Assembly (NCBI GenBank): GCA_016719295.1
Contig: JADKAF010000001.1
Location: forward strand, 4,030,001 to 4,094,000
From: Planctomycetota bacterium
GTDB lineage: Bacteria > Planctomycetota > UBA1135 > JADKAF01
Length of the DNA: 64,000 nucleotides
Reading direction: 5' to 3'
Part shown: one piece after another, positions 37,240-46,183 of the stretch
How the letters are laid out: each line of letters starts with the position of its first letter
Numbering within the stretch: the first letter of the stretch is position 1
Translations under genes and position numbers: made by a program
Notes under the pieces: model-generated
Told to the model about the DNA's origin: nothing
The model's input: the letters and a program-made list of their open reading frames with translations, nothing else
Databases searched by the model: none

Positions 37240-37400
37240 AACGGGGGCCGGCCCAGGCGAAGCACCTTCGTCGCGTGGAGGTCGCCAGGGAGACCGGATC
37301 CTCCACCACGCGATCGCCGAGCTCGTCGGTCTGGCCGACGACGGCACCGCCGCGGACGCCGCCGCCGGCGAGCCAGAAGTCGCAGGAGATGCCTTCGGGT
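37240..37400 (-). pseudogene. Decayed C-terminal fragment of a DUF1501 protein
   Basis: On the minus strand from about 37399, FWLAGGGVRGGAVVGQTDEL and VVEDPVSL match the C-terminal end of planctomycete DUF1501 (sulfatase-superfamily) proteins, normally AGGGvkGG-G-TDefGy-vven-Vh followed by HDLHAT-LhLLG. After PVSL (37286) the frame slips by about one base, and the next frame gives DLHATKVLRLG, the expected continuation. The N-terminal ~85% is absent; the fragment abuts the stop of the gene at 37423. The rest of the gap (37016-37239) shows no other gene. DUF1501 genes usually pair with planctomycete cytochrome (PSCyt) genes, absent here. Confidence 0.6.
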
Positions 37401-37422
37401 GGAGGGAGCGGAAGGGCAGCCG

Positions 37423-38550
37423 CTACGGCATCAGGATCGCCAAGCCGTTGGTGTTGCTGAACCCGCCTGGTGCTCCGGCATCGAGCAGGAGCGCCTGCAT
37501 GGCGAGCGGGCCGAGCACGACCTCCGAGGGGATCTGGATCGGGAGCACGGCGTAGCCGTTGCCGAGGCCACCCGGACCGATGACCTGCACCGGGAGCACG
37601 GGTGCCGGGAAGAGCGGAGCGAGGAGGAGCGTGCAGCCGTTGCCGAGAGGAAGCGCGCCGGGACCCGCTCCGAACAAGATCGCGCCGGTCGTACCCGCGC
37701 GAGCCCGCGTGATGCGCAAGTGGATGAGGAAGCCTGCACCCAGGCAGCCTTCGCCCTGGAGCTCGGGCACGAAGCTGCCGTAGCCAGGGCACCCGGAGCC
37801 ATAGCTCTGGAAGCCTCCCGGACAGGTTCCATCGACGAGATCGAAGCCACCCGTTCCGGCACCCGCGCTGCCGAGGATGCGCCAACGCGGAACCAGCGGC
37901 TCGACCTCGAAGTAGAGCGAGCTCGGCCCGATCCCACCGACTCCGTAGAACTTGCCGGTGGCGCGATGGATCCCGAAGCTCGCCAGCGTGATCGGTAGCG
38001 TCTGGAGCCGGGTCGTATCGCCCGTGGCCTTGTCGATCGTGAACACATGGCCCGCGAGACTCGTGCCCCAGAGGGTCCCTGACCCATCCACATCCATGCC
38101 GACGGTAGAGGGTTCCTGGCGCAGCTCGCCGATCGACTGCAGCACGTTGCTCGCCGGCTGGAACGAATGCAGGAACGACTGCCCTCCACTGCTATGCCTA
38201 AGGAGATAGATGCGCTGCGTCGTGTGATCCCAGCTCATCCCCACCCAAGAGCCGGCGACGCCGGTAAGCCGGCGCGGGGTGAAGGCGGCCGTCGCGGGAT
38301 CGAGGATGCCGATGCGCGCGTTCGTCGCGTCGAACTCCGCGACCCAGAGCTGCTGCGCCTCATCGTTCCAGGTAAGTGCCCGGCAATGCTGCAGGCCTCC
38401 GAGCCGAGCGTTGATCGACGAGACCGCGCTGCCCGTCGTGAGGTCCACCGAGAGCAGCCGCAAGTCGCTCTCGAACTGGAACGCTTGATCCTGAGCCTGC
38501 GCCAGCGCGAGAGAGCTCGCGATGGCGAGCGCGAGACCGATACGCCGCAT
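37423..38550 (-). CDS. Secreted propeller-like protein with C-terminal module, copy 1
   Basis: 375 residues from ATG 38550 (MRRIGLALAIASSLALAQAQ). The first ~235 residues form repeated beta units (LLSVDLTTGSAVSSI, LWVAEFDATNARIGILDPAT, VFTIDKATGDTTRLQTL, GKFYGVGGIG), consistent with a propeller such as those of Kelch/YVTN type. From YGSGCPGYGSFVPEL (about residue 250) to the end is the shared module, ending FSNTNGLAILMP. It is a close paralogue of the gene at 38648, 97 bp away. Role unknown; probably extracellular. Confidence 0.82.
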   Translation of the reverse strand: MRRIGLALAIASSLALAQAQDQAFQFESDLRLLSVDLTTGSAVSSINARLGGLQHCRALTWNDEAQQLWVAEFDATNARIGILDPATAAFTPRRLTGVAGSWVGMSWDHTTQRIYLLRHSSGGQSFLHSFQPASNVLQSIGELRQEPSTVGMDVDGSGTLWGTSLAGHVFTIDKATGDTTRLQTLPITLASFGIHRATGKFYGVGGIGPSSLYFEVEPLVPRWRILGSAGAGTGGFDLVDGTCPGGFQSYGSGCPGYGSFVPELQGEGCLGAGFLIHLRITRARAGTTGAILFGAGPGALPLGNGCTLLLAPLFPAPVLPVQVIGPGGLGNGYAVLPIQIPSEVVLGPLAMQALLLDAGAPGGFSNTNGLAILMP

Positions 38551-38647
38551 GGCGATCCTCCGTGATCCGGAACGAGCTTCGAGAGAGAGCCAGGGCGAGG
38601 GAGAACCCGATCGTCGCTCGCGCCGGCGGACCTGCGCGCGCCGCGCG

Positions 38648-39781
38648 CTACGGCGCCAGGATCGCGAGACCGTTCGTGGTGGAGAAGCCGCCCGGCGCTC
38701 CTGCATCCAGGAGGAACGCCTGGATCGCGAGGGGGCTGATCACGACCTCCGCAGGCAAGCGGATCGGAACGATCGCATAGCCGTTGCCGAGTCCGCCCGG
38801 GCCGATGATCTGCACCGGCAGGACGGGAGCAGAGAACAGCGGTGCCACGAGCAGCGAGCAGCCGTTGCCGAGCGGGAGCGCACCGGGGCCTGCGCCGAAG
38901 AGCAAAGCACCTGGCGTGCCCGTTCGTGCGCGGGCGATGCGCAGGCGAATGAGCGCACCGGCTCCGAGGCAGCCTTCGCCGCTCAGCTCGGGCACGAAGC
39001 TGCCGAAGCCGGGGCAGCCCGAGCCGTAGAGCTGGAAGCCACCCGGGCAAGTCCCATCGACCAAGTCGAAAGAGCCCGCTCCGGGCGCTGCGCTGCCGAG
39101 GATGCGCCAGCTCGGGATCGTAGGCTCCAGCTCGAAGTAGTACTGCGTCAGCCCGATCGCTCCCACGCCGTAGAACTTGCCCGTCGCGCGGTGGATCCCG
39201 ATCCCGTTCATCGTCATCTGCAACGTCTGCAGCCGCGTCGTATCTCCGGTGGCCTTGTTGATCGTGAAGATGTTGCCGGGCGAGGTGCAGCCCCAGAGCG
39301 TGCCCGAGGCATCCACATCCGAAGCCGTCGGGTAGGGCTCGTTCCGCAGCTCCCCTACCTGCACCAGCGTGTTGTTCGCCGGATTGAAGACGTGCAGATA
39401 CGCCTGCCCGCCCGAGATCTGTCGCAGCAGATAGAAGCGCTGCGTCGTGCGATCCCAGCTGATCGTCATCCACCATCCCGGGACCGCGGTCAGCCTCCGC
39501 GGCGTGAAGGCCGCGGTCGCCGGATCGAGGATACCGATCCGAGCGTTGGTCGCGTCGTACTCCACGACCCAGAGCTGTCGAGCCTCGTCGTTCCAGGTGA
39601 GCGCAGCGCAGAACTGGAGCCCGCCGCTGTGCGCGTTGATCGACGAGACGGGGTTGCCCGTCATCATGTCGACCGAGACGAGCCGGAGATCGTCGATGAA
39701 CATGTAGGCCTCGTCCTGAGCGCGCGCCAGGGAGAGCGAGGCGGTGATGGCGAGAGCGATAGCCAAGAGCGTGCGAACCAT
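38648..39781 (-). CDS. Secreted propeller-like protein with C-terminal module, copy 2
   Basis: 377 residues from ATG 39781 (MVRTLLAIALAITASLSLAR). It aligns with the gene at 37423 throughout: LVSVDMMTGNPVSSI, TNARIGILDPATAAFTPRRL (present in both), IFTINKATGDTTRLQTL, and the module from YGSGCPGFGSFVPEL to FSTTNGLAILAP. Identity is highest in the C-terminal module, where runs such as GAGPGALPLGNGC are unchanged, which suggests recent duplication or gene conversion. It probably leads a two-gene operon with copy 1. Confidence 0.83.
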   Translation of the reverse strand: MVRTLLAIALAITASLSLARAQDEAYMFIDDLRLVSVDMMTGNPVSSINAHSGGLQFCAALTWNDEARQLWVVEYDATNARIGILDPATAAFTPRRLTAVPGWWMTISWDRTTQRFYLLRQISGGQAYLHVFNPANNTLVQVGELRNEPYPTASDVDASGTLWGCTSPGNIFTINKATGDTTRLQTLQMTMNGIGIHRATGKFYGVGAIGLTQYYFELEPTIPSWRILGSAAPGAGSFDLVDGTCPGGFQLYGSGCPGFGSFVPELSGEGCLGAGALIRLRIARARTGTPGALLFGAGPGALPLGNGCSLLVAPLFSAPVLPVQIIGPGGLGNGYAIVPIRLPAEVVISPLAIQAFLLDAGAPGGFSTTNGLAILAP

Positions 39782-39965
39782 GGCGGAGCTCCGGTAGCTG
39801 CAGCCGAGTCGATGTGGATCGAGATGCAGAGCCCGAGGCTAGCGCGGCCCCGGCGTCTTGCCTAGGCGACCTGAGTCCGCGGCCAAGGCGAGCGCGGGCC
39901 ACCATCGAATCTGCGGGCAGGTCCTGCCATCTCGGGTCGAGAGCGCGCTGTCCGCGACGCCTGGT

Positions 39966-40493
39966 TCATCTTCTTCGCGCCCCGCCCACGGCCCACGCGC
40001 GCCGCAGCCACGGCTCGATCGCGAGCTGGACCACCCCCGCGAGCAGCGGAGCGAACCCGCCGAGCCAGGTCGTCGCGCCGAGCGCGGCCACCGCGCAGGT
40101 CGCGGCGATCCAGAGCGGGCGGATCAGCGTGAAGGGACCGAGCACCAGAACCGAGGCCAAGGTGCGCAAGTCCGCCTCGGCGACGAACCAGACGCCGAGC
40201 CCGAGCAGGACGAGCGTGGCGTAGACGCCGAAGCTCCAGACCAGCACGCCGGCGCCGCCGAGCAGATCGCTCCAGACCTGCTCGGTCGCAGCGCAAGCGA
40301 AGAGCACACCGAGGATCCCCGCCACGAGCGCGCACGCGATCGCGCCGCAGCGGAGCCCGTGGCGGATCGCGCGTCGGTAGTACGCGTCCTTGCGGAGGAG
40401 CGCGCTGGTTCCGGCCGCGCTGCGATAGCCGCTGAAGCCGGCATCGACGATCGCGAGCACGGCCAGCAGGAGCGGCGTCAGCAGCTCGCTCAT
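39966..40493 (-). CDS. Integral membrane protein, about four helices
   Basis: 175 residues from ATG 40493, inside the stop of the methyltransferase gene (ATGA overlap at 40490-40493). Hydrophobic segments lie at about 4-20, 45-68, 75-102 and 118-150, with charged loops (RKDAYYRRAIRHGLR). It shows no known motif. Tight coupling with the methyltransferase suggests the two act together, perhaps on a membrane-embedded substrate; this is inference from gene order. Confidence 0.65.
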   Translation of the reverse strand: MSELLTPLLLAVLAIVDAGFSGYRSAAGTSALLRKDAYYRRAIRHGLRCGAIACALVAGILGVLFACAATEQVWSDLLGGAGVLVWSFGVYATLVLLGLGVWFVAEADLRTLASVLVLGPFTLIRPLWIAATCAVAALGATTWLGGFAPLLAGVVQLAIEPWLRRAWAVGGARRR

Positions 40494-41401
40494 GCGAGCT
40501 CTCCGAGGCGCCGCGCGAGCGGGCCCAGCTCGCGGAGGAACGCCGGCGCGAGCTCGCGCTGTACGCCCACGACGCACTGCATGGGACGCAAGATCACCGA
40601 GAGGAACGAGCGCGCGGCATCGAAGGTTCCCACCAGCGGTCCGTCCGCGCGACGCGCCGCGGCGAGCAGGGTCGCTGCCGCGTGAGCGCGCGCCGCGGAC
40701 ACGCAGCCATCGAGGCGCGCCAACGGCTTGCGCATGCGCGAGCGATGGAAGAGCCACGCGCCCAGCGCAGAGAAGGGCGAAGGCTGGACGTCGTAGTGGA
40801 GGAAGCCGCAGGCGCTCCGTTGCTGCGCGAAGAACTGCGTTAGCGCCGCTCCGTGGAAGTGATGGAGCGCGTTCGACGAGAGATAGATGTGCGCCGGCGC
40901 CTCGAGCCGGAACGCATCTCCCCGCACGAAGCGGCAGTCGAGGCGCTCCTCGCGCGCGAGCGCTTCCGCGCGATCGACGAGGGCCCGATTCAGGTCGCAG
41001 CCCAAGAGCTCGACATCGCGACCGAGCCCACCGGAAGCGGCCAAGGCGCGGACCACGTAGCCGAGGCCGCAGCCGATGTCGAGGACGCGATACGGCGCGC
41101 GCACACCGCCCGCGCGCAGCGCCGCGAGCATCGGCTCCAGCAGGAGCCGCATGCGATCGCCTTGCAGGAACTCTTCCGAGAGCCGCTGCATCTCGACGTG
41201 CGCCCGCAGCAGCACCACATCGCAGTGCGCGCGGTCCAGCACGCCATCGGTAGCGGGCCAGCGCAGGACGAGGCGCGCGGCGCGGTGCTGGCCGCTCGCC
41301 CGCAAACGGGCCACGACCTCGGCGCGGAGAACATCGCGGCGTTCCCCGGTCTCCGGGTCGCAGTCGACGATGAGGTCGGAGATCTCGAGGAGAGCGCTCA
41401 T
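40490..41401 (-). CDS. Class I SAM-dependent methyltransferase
   Basis: 303 residues from ATG 41401 (MSALLEISDLIVDCDPETGE). The AdoMet motif I is VLDIGCGLGY (about residue 105-114), followed by the acidic strand-2 end LLGCDLNRAL and a SSNALHHFHG motif-IV-like segment. The ~90 N-terminal residues are helical. The substrate is not readable; the SSNALHHF pattern is common in small-molecule methyltransferases. It overlaps the membrane protein downstream by four bases, and follows the lipoprotein gene by 62 bp. Confidence 0.78.
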   Translation of the reverse strand: MSALLEISDLIVDCDPETGERRDVLRAEVVARLRASGQHRAARLVLRWPATDGVLDRAHCDVVLLRAHVEMQRLSEEFLQGDRMRLLLEPMLAALRAGGVRAPYRVLDIGCGLGYVVRALAASGGLGRDVELLGCDLNRALVDRAEALAREERLDCRFVRGDAFRLEAPAHIYLSSNALHHFHGAALTQFFAQQRSACGFLHYDVQPSPFSALGAWLFHRSRMRKPLARLDGCVSAARAHAAATLLAAARRADGPLVGTFDAARSFLSVILRPMQCVVGVQRELAPAFLRELGPLARRLGELA

Positions 41402-41463
41402 GGGAGAGGCCGATCGGAGGACGCGACCTGCGCGCCGGCGATGAAGAGCACCGCGTAACGAGC

Positions 41464-42519
41464 TTAGCGCCACGGTAGCCCTAGAGACTCCTGCAGCGTG
41501 ACTTTCCGCTGCGGCTCTCCGCCAGCGCCGGAGAGGGAAAAGAACATGACATCCTTCTCCCTCCGGAAGGTGACTCGACGCGCGAGCTTCGCATCCTCGC
41601 GCTCCTCTTCCAGCTCGAGCTCGACCTCGTGCTCGTCGAGGATGCGCATGTCGCCCGTCGCGACCTCGCCGCTCGCGGACAAGGCGAAGCAGCGCAGCTT
41701 CGCGAGCCCCACATGGTGATAGAGCATGGCTTCCCAGAGCAGCTCGGCGCTGCCATCCGGGGTCACGCGTGCGACCTGCAGCTCCAGCGCATCGATCAGC
41801 GGGATCCAGCGCAGCCGCGCCGCGAGCGTTGGATCCGCGAGATCGCGCAGGCAGCTCCCGACGAGCCAGCCCTTGCCGATCCATCGGCGCAGCGCGCTCC
41901 AACGCGCGGACGGCTGCGCGAGGAGCTCTTCCATCGAGATGCGTTCCGACGAGGGTGCTGCTTCGCGCGCGTGTTCCCAGGTGACGAGCTCCTCGATGCG
42001 GCCCGGGCTCGTCTCCTCGAGCAGCGTCTCGCGATAGCGGTCGCTGTCCGTGAAGAGCCAGCGCAGCTCCATGCGCCGATGGTGCCCTTGCTGGAAGAGC
42101 TCGAAGCGGCCCGCGGCTTCGTCGCCCGCGATCTCGAAGCAGCCTTCGCTGACACCGCCGGCGTAGCAGCTCAGCCCGAAGGTCCGCACGTCGCCCTCTC
42201 GCGGATGGACATAGAAATAGGTGAGCGCGCGCCAAGGATCGCCGGAGGCGCTCTCTCCGGTGGTCGTCGAGCGCAGCGAGCGCTGCCCCGGTCCCCAGCG
42301 CCAGCTATGGAGCATGCTCGTCCCGCTGGCGGCGGTCTGGCGCCACGCTCCCGTGAGCAGGCGCTCCAAGCCCGCGAGCGGCGCAGGTGCGGGCGACGCC
42401 GCGGACGGCGCGGCTTCGCTGGCGCGAGCCGGCGCGGGGACCGGTGGCTGCGCGCAAGCGAGCACGAGGACCGATGTGGTCGCGAGAGCGAGCGCAGAGG
42501 AGGGCGAACGAGCCGGCAT
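41464..42519 (-). CDS. Lipoprotein with CpcT/lipocalin-like pattern, function unknown
   Basis: 351 residues from ATG 42519 (MPARSPSSALALATTSVLVL followed by ACAQPP): signal peptide with lipobox VLAC, then an Ala/Pro-rich linker to about 50. The core begins LERLLTGAWRQTA and contains repeated strands (TYFYVHPREGDVRTFGLSCY, GCFEIAGDEAAGRFELFQ, MELRWLFTDSDRYRETLLEE). A second, helix-rich half follows. The strand pattern recalls heme- or pigment-binding lipocalin folds but I cannot fix a family. It is first in a likely operon with the methyltransferase and membrane protein; divergent from 42765. Confidence 0.66.
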   Translation of the reverse strand: MPARSPSSALALATTSVLVLACAQPPVPAPARASEAAPSAASPAPAPLAGLERLLTGAWRQTAASGTSMLHSWRWGPGQRSLRSTTTGESASGDPWRALTYFYVHPREGDVRTFGLSCYAGGVSEGCFEIAGDEAAGRFELFQQGHHRRMELRWLFTDSDRYRETLLEETSPGRIEELVTWEHAREAAPSSERISMEELLAQPSARWSALRRWIGKGWLVGSCLRDLADPTLAARLRWIPLIDALELQVARVTPDGSAELLWEAMLYHHVGLAKLRCFALSASGEVATGDMRILDEHEVELELEEEREDAKLARRVTFRREKDVMFFSLSGAGGEPQRKVTLQESLGLPWR

Positions 42520-42764
42520 GGAGCTCCGAGTGCCGTGGGGATCGCGAGAGCTTGCCGAACGAGAGCTTCCGCGGCGCAAGCGGCGTGTCAAATCGCACGC
42601 GCGATGGAGCGGCGGCGGATCCGCGATCTCAGCAACGCTCGAGCCTATCCTGGAAGAGAGCCTTCGTTCAGGATCTTCCGAACCGCGCCTATGAGGCGCG
42701 CAGACGTATCCGCGCAACGCGCCGCCTCGTCCCTGATTCGCTCGCCTTCTCTCAGAGGACCTCC

Positions 42765-43883
42765 ATGCTCCGCACGCTCTCGCTCGCCGTCCTCGCGCTC
42801 GCGCTCTCCTCCGCCACCGTCATGGCGCAAGCTCATGCGTATGCCATCACGAGCCAGAGCGGATCTGCTCGCCTGAGCACGTTCGACATCTCCACGGGTC
42901 GAGGAACGATCATCGGGGGCTTCTCGTTCCTGTTCCCCGAGGAGCTGGAGTGGGGAGGCAGCCCTCCTGCGCTCTGGGGGCTAAGCCACGATGGTGTCCT
43001 CGGCACCATCTCGACGAGCAATGCAACGGGCACCGTGCGGCGACTGCTCGCGCTGGAATACTTCACGGATCTGGCCTGGTCTCCGACGAGAGCGGAGTTC
43101 TGGATGCTCCGCCTCAATGGTCTCGGCACGTGGATGGTTCACGCCTACACGCCCGCCACCAATACCGTGCGCACGATCGGCTCGTTTCCGGTCGGCGCGA
43201 TTCCAGAATCCCTGGCATTCGATCAGGCCGGCAACTTGTGGTGCCTCGCGCAGGACGCCCTCTACTTGATCGATCCGCAGAATCTCTCGCTGCGCATCGT
43301 CTCCTTCACCGATCGACGGATACTCCAACTCAGCATCGATCAGGCGAGTGGCACCTTCCTCGCGGTGGAGAGCGCGACATCTCGCTACGTGGAAGTCGAT
43401 CCAGCGACCGGAATCACGCGCCCTTTGGCGTTGCCGCTCCTGACCGGCCCGATCTCTGCATGGACCATCGTCCCCGGCATCTGCACCGGCCGCTTCCTCC
43501 CCACCGGCCCGAGTTGCCCCGGCACCGGCGGCATCGCCCCCGTGCTCGACGGCTTCGGCTGCTACGGCAGCGGAGGCACGGTGCACTTGAGCCTCTCGCA
43601 GGCGATGAGCGGGACGACCGGCTTCCTGCTCTTCGGCCTCGACGCCGCGAGCGTGCCGCTCGGCAACGGCTGCACGCTGAACATCGGGCCGGTCTTCGCC
43701 GATCCTCTGCTTCCGCTGCCGCTCTTCGGCACGGGTGGCGCGGGGCGCGGCTTCACGACCGTGAGCTTCACGGTGCCGACCGGCACGCTGGTCGCGCCGC
43801 TCGCGCTGCAGGCGCTGATCTTCGATCTCGGGGCGCCGGGCTCGATCGCGGCGACGAACGGGCTGCGCATCGTGTTGAGCTGA
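42765..43883 (+). CDS. Secreted propeller-like protein with C-terminal module, diverged copy
   Basis: 372 residues from ATG 42765 (MLRTLSLAVLALALSSATVM, AGAGGA site upstream). The N-terminal ~240 residues carry short repeated beta units (STFDISTGRGTIIGGF, LWGLSHDGVLGTI, LWCLAQDALYLIDPQ, YVEVDPATGITRPL) like those of the paralogues at 37423 and 38648. The last ~130 residues, from GPSCPGTGGIAPVLDGFGC to IAATNGLRIVLS, are the shared module. It is on the opposite strand from the tandem pair and more diverged. Likely extracellular; ligand unknown. Confidence 0.8.
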   Translation: MLRTLSLAVLALALSSATVMAQAHAYAITSQSGSARLSTFDISTGRGTIIGGFSFLFPEELEWGGSPPALWGLSHDGVLGTISTSNATGTVRRLLALEYFTDLAWSPTRAEFWMLRLNGLGTWMVHAYTPATNTVRTIGSFPVGAIPESLAFDQAGNLWCLAQDALYLIDPQNLSLRIVSFTDRRILQLSIDQASGTFLAVESATSRYVEVDPATGITRPLALPLLTGPISAWTIVPGICTGRFLPTGPSCPGTGGIAPVLDGFGCYGSGGTVHLSLSQAMSGTTGFLLFGLDAASVPLGNGCTLNIGPVFADPLLPLPLFGTGGAGRGFTTVSFTVPTGTLVAPLALQALIFDLGAPGSIAATNGLRIVLS

Positions 43884-43910
43884 GGGGCGGGCTCGGCTCG
43901 GCGCGCGGAG

Positions 43911-43934
43911 AAAAAAACGAGGTCGCACGACCTC
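43911..43934 (-). terminator. Intrinsic terminator oriented to the minus strand
   Basis: GAGGTC (43919-43924), a 4-base loop and GACCTC (43929-43934) form a tight stem. Read on the minus strand the stem is followed by G and seven T, the classic intrinsic terminator. On the plus strand it lies 35 bp after the stop at 43883 but lacks a T-run there. No minus-strand gene ends here, so it may serve an unannotated minus-strand RNA. Confidence 0.55.
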
Positions 43935-44247
43935 TTCGCGCGCGAAATCCTCCCTACATGGCAAGCGCCTGCGTCACGACGACGCAGCCAGGTCCCTTCG
44001 AGTCCCTCGAACCCACTCGAGCGCCAGCGACGAGAGACGTCGCGTCGGGGTCGCGGTGTGCCTTCCTCTGACGAGGAGCATCGCGAGCGCGACGCATAGA
44101 GCAAGCGAAGCGGTTCACGGAGCGCTGTGAGAGCACCGGCTCCGGGCTCTTCGTCTGCGCAGGCCGCGTGCTCTGACGGTCCGCGTTGCCGACTCGCGCG
44201 TGGCGAGCCGGAGCGGTCCGTCATTCTCCAGCCCGAGAGAGCCCCCC
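43935..44247. other. Intergenic region with strong hairpins, possible non-coding RNA
   Basis: No convincing protein gene. Two tight stems are present: CTGCGTC/GACGCAG (43969-43987, 5-base loop) and TTCGAG/CTCGAA (43997-44011, 3-base loop). Read on the minus strand they precede the intrinsic terminator at 43911-43934, as in a small RNA of roughly 100-150 bases. On the plus strand the same region is the leader of the cytochrome gene (start 44248). I could not fold it into a tRNA or a known riboswitch. Confidence 0.3.
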
Positions 44248-45966
44248 ATGAACTCCGTTCGAAGCTTCGCCATCGGCGCTGCCGCCACCTTGGGCGTCGC
44301 TGCCAGCGCCGTTGCCGCGCCGCAGCATCACCCACTCGCGGCGCTGATCGGCGACGTACCCGATACCTCCAACTGGCCGCACCCGGCCGCCACGGCAGGG
44401 AATCCGTTCGTGCGCAGCACGGCCCCCGCTCCCGACATCCAGCTGCGCGATCAGATCGCGCAGCTCGGCAAGACGCTCTTCTGGGACGAGCAGCTCTCGA
44501 GCGACCACACGATGTCCTGCGGCACCTGCCACCTGCCCTCCGCGGGCGGCACCGACAGCCGCATGGGCGCGGTCCATGCCAACGGCAACTTCGGCGCGTT
44601 CGGCGTCGTGCCGCAGGCCGTGAGCGCGTTCGGCACCGTCGATTACGGCTTCCTGAACCCGCCCTCCGCCGAGTTCGACCGCGAGGTGACGCCGGTCACG
44701 CCGCCCACCATGATCGGCGCCTATCTCTTCGAGTTCCTCTTCTGGGATCGCCGCGCGGGGCCCGACTTCGATGACATGTTCGGGAACCCGCTGCCGCAGT
44801 TCGCGCAGTTCGGCGCGCTGGAGGATCTCGCCGTCGAGCCGCCGCTCTCGCCCGTCGAGATGGGCCACGAGGCGCTCGATTGGCCGAGCGGCTTCATTCA
44901 GGCGAAGCTCGATCCCGCGTTCCCGCTGGCGCTCGTGGATCCGAGCACGATCCCGCCGGACATCCAGTGGATCACCGGCATGGGTGCCCCCTACGCGAAG
45001 ATCTTCGACATCGTCTTCAACGGGCACCCCGAGCCGCTGCTTGGCGCGGTGAACGGCGTCACGCGCGAGCGCTTGGCCGCGGCCATCGCGCACTATCATC
45101 GCACGCTGATCCCGGATCAGGCGCCGATCGACCTCGGCACCATGACCTACGACCAGATGGAAGGGTTCCGCATCATGGAGCGCAGCAGCTGCTTCCGCTG
45201 CCACTCCGCGAGCCAGAATCCCCAGTTCGGACCGAATGGCCTGCTCGTCGATCCCTTCGACAACCTCTTCTCCGACGGCGAGTTCCACTCGATCAACATC
45301 GACGTGCCGCGCAAAACCGCCACGCTTCGCAACGTGGGACTGCACGTCAAGTTCACGAGCACGGGCCACGGCGGCGACGGCAGCACCCGCGTCTTCGTCA
45401 ACAACCAGAGCGACCTGATCGACTTCTACGAGCAGGAGTTCCCGCCGCTCGGCACCGGGCCGCTGACCCCGCTCGAGCGCCAGCAGTTCGCCGACTTCCT
45501 CTTCAACGCGCTCACCGATCCACGCGTCGCGGCGGAGACCTTCCCCTTCGATCGGCCGCAGCTCTACAGCGAGCTGCATCCCTTCGAAGGCAATGAGTAC
45601 GGCCTGGGCACGCCGCCGATCGGCAGCCCGATCGTGCCGAACATCATCGCCAACTCGCCACCGCTCATCCTTCCCAACGGCGGCATCGACTGGTTCAAGG
45701 TCGGCGTCGGGGATGCGCCGCCGAACGCGGTCGCGTGGCTGCTGATCGATCCCGCTCCGGCGGCGAATCATCCGCTGTGGGTCGCGGGCCCCGCGGTGAT
45801 CCTGCCGACGAACCCCATCAACGCGCAGGGCATCGGCACCGTGCAGCAGCCGGTGGCGCTCGCGCCCGCGATGCTAGGAGTTCCGTTCTACGCGCAGTGG
45901 ATGATGTACGACGGGGTGAGCCGCGTGTTCTCGAACGCTGCGGAGCTCATCCCCTTCCACTGGTGA
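44248..45966 (+). CDS. Diheme cytochrome c peroxidase/MauG-like protein with C-terminal module
   Basis: 572 residues from ATG 44248 (signal MNSVRSFAIGAAATLGVAAS). Two heme c motifs, CGTCH (91-95) and CFRCH (315-319), sit in a CcpA/MauG frame: QIAQLGKTLFWDEQLSSD before the first heme, HYHRTLIPDQAP and DQMEGFRIM before the second, then RKTATLRNVGL. Such enzymes reduce peroxide or oxidise protein side chains in the periplasm. The last ~120 residues, after the peroxidase core, match the secreted-protein module (PFYAQWMMYDGVSRV). That fusion is unusual for this family. Confidence 0.87.
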   Translation: MNSVRSFAIGAAATLGVAASAVAAPQHHPLAALIGDVPDTSNWPHPAATAGNPFVRSTAPAPDIQLRDQIAQLGKTLFWDEQLSSDHTMSCGTCHLPSAGGTDSRMGAVHANGNFGAFGVVPQAVSAFGTVDYGFLNPPSAEFDREVTPVTPPTMIGAYLFEFLFWDRRAGPDFDDMFGNPLPQFAQFGALEDLAVEPPLSPVEMGHEALDWPSGFIQAKLDPAFPLALVDPSTIPPDIQWITGMGAPYAKIFDIVFNGHPEPLLGAVNGVTRERLAAAIAHYHRTLIPDQAPIDLGTMTYDQMEGFRIMERSSCFRCHSASQNPQFGPNGLLVDPFDNLFSDGEFHSINIDVPRKTATLRNVGLHVKFTSTGHGGDGSTRVFVNNQSDLIDFYEQEFPPLGTGPLTPLERQQFADFLFNALTDPRVAAETFPFDRPQLYSELHPFEGNEYGLGTPPIGSPIVPNIIANSPPLILPNGGIDWFKVGVGDAPPNAVAWLLIDPAPAANHPLWVAGPAVILPTNPINAQGIGTVQQPVALAPAMLGVPFYAQWMMYDGVSRVFSNAAELIPFHW

Positions 45967-45978
45967 GAGAGAGAGGGA

Positions 45979-45996
45979 GAGCGCGAGAGGGCGCTC
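45979..45996. terminator. Weak hairpin after the cytochrome gene
   Basis: GAGCGC pairs with GCGCTC across a 6-base loop, 12 bp after the stop at 45966. No T-run follows. Termination is suggested only by position. Confidence 0.28.
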
Positions 45997-46183
45997 CCCA
46001 CCCCTTGCCGCGTGCCAGACGAGCGCGCGGCGGATGGGCCGCGTCGGAGCCTGCGGGCTTCGACGCGGCCGGCGGGGCAGGAACCGCGTTCACGCGGAGG
46101 GGGAATCGACGGGCGCGCGCATGTCGCCGCCGCGTAGGATGCGCGCCATTGTCCGGCACTGCTCCCCCAGCTCCTCGAGATCG

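Noticed and set aside
43990..44015. TTCGAGTCC-CTCGAA stretch resembling a tRNA T-arm
   Set aside because: No acceptor stem, anticodon arm or correct spacing could be built on either strand; it is better explained as one hairpin of the candidate small RNA region.
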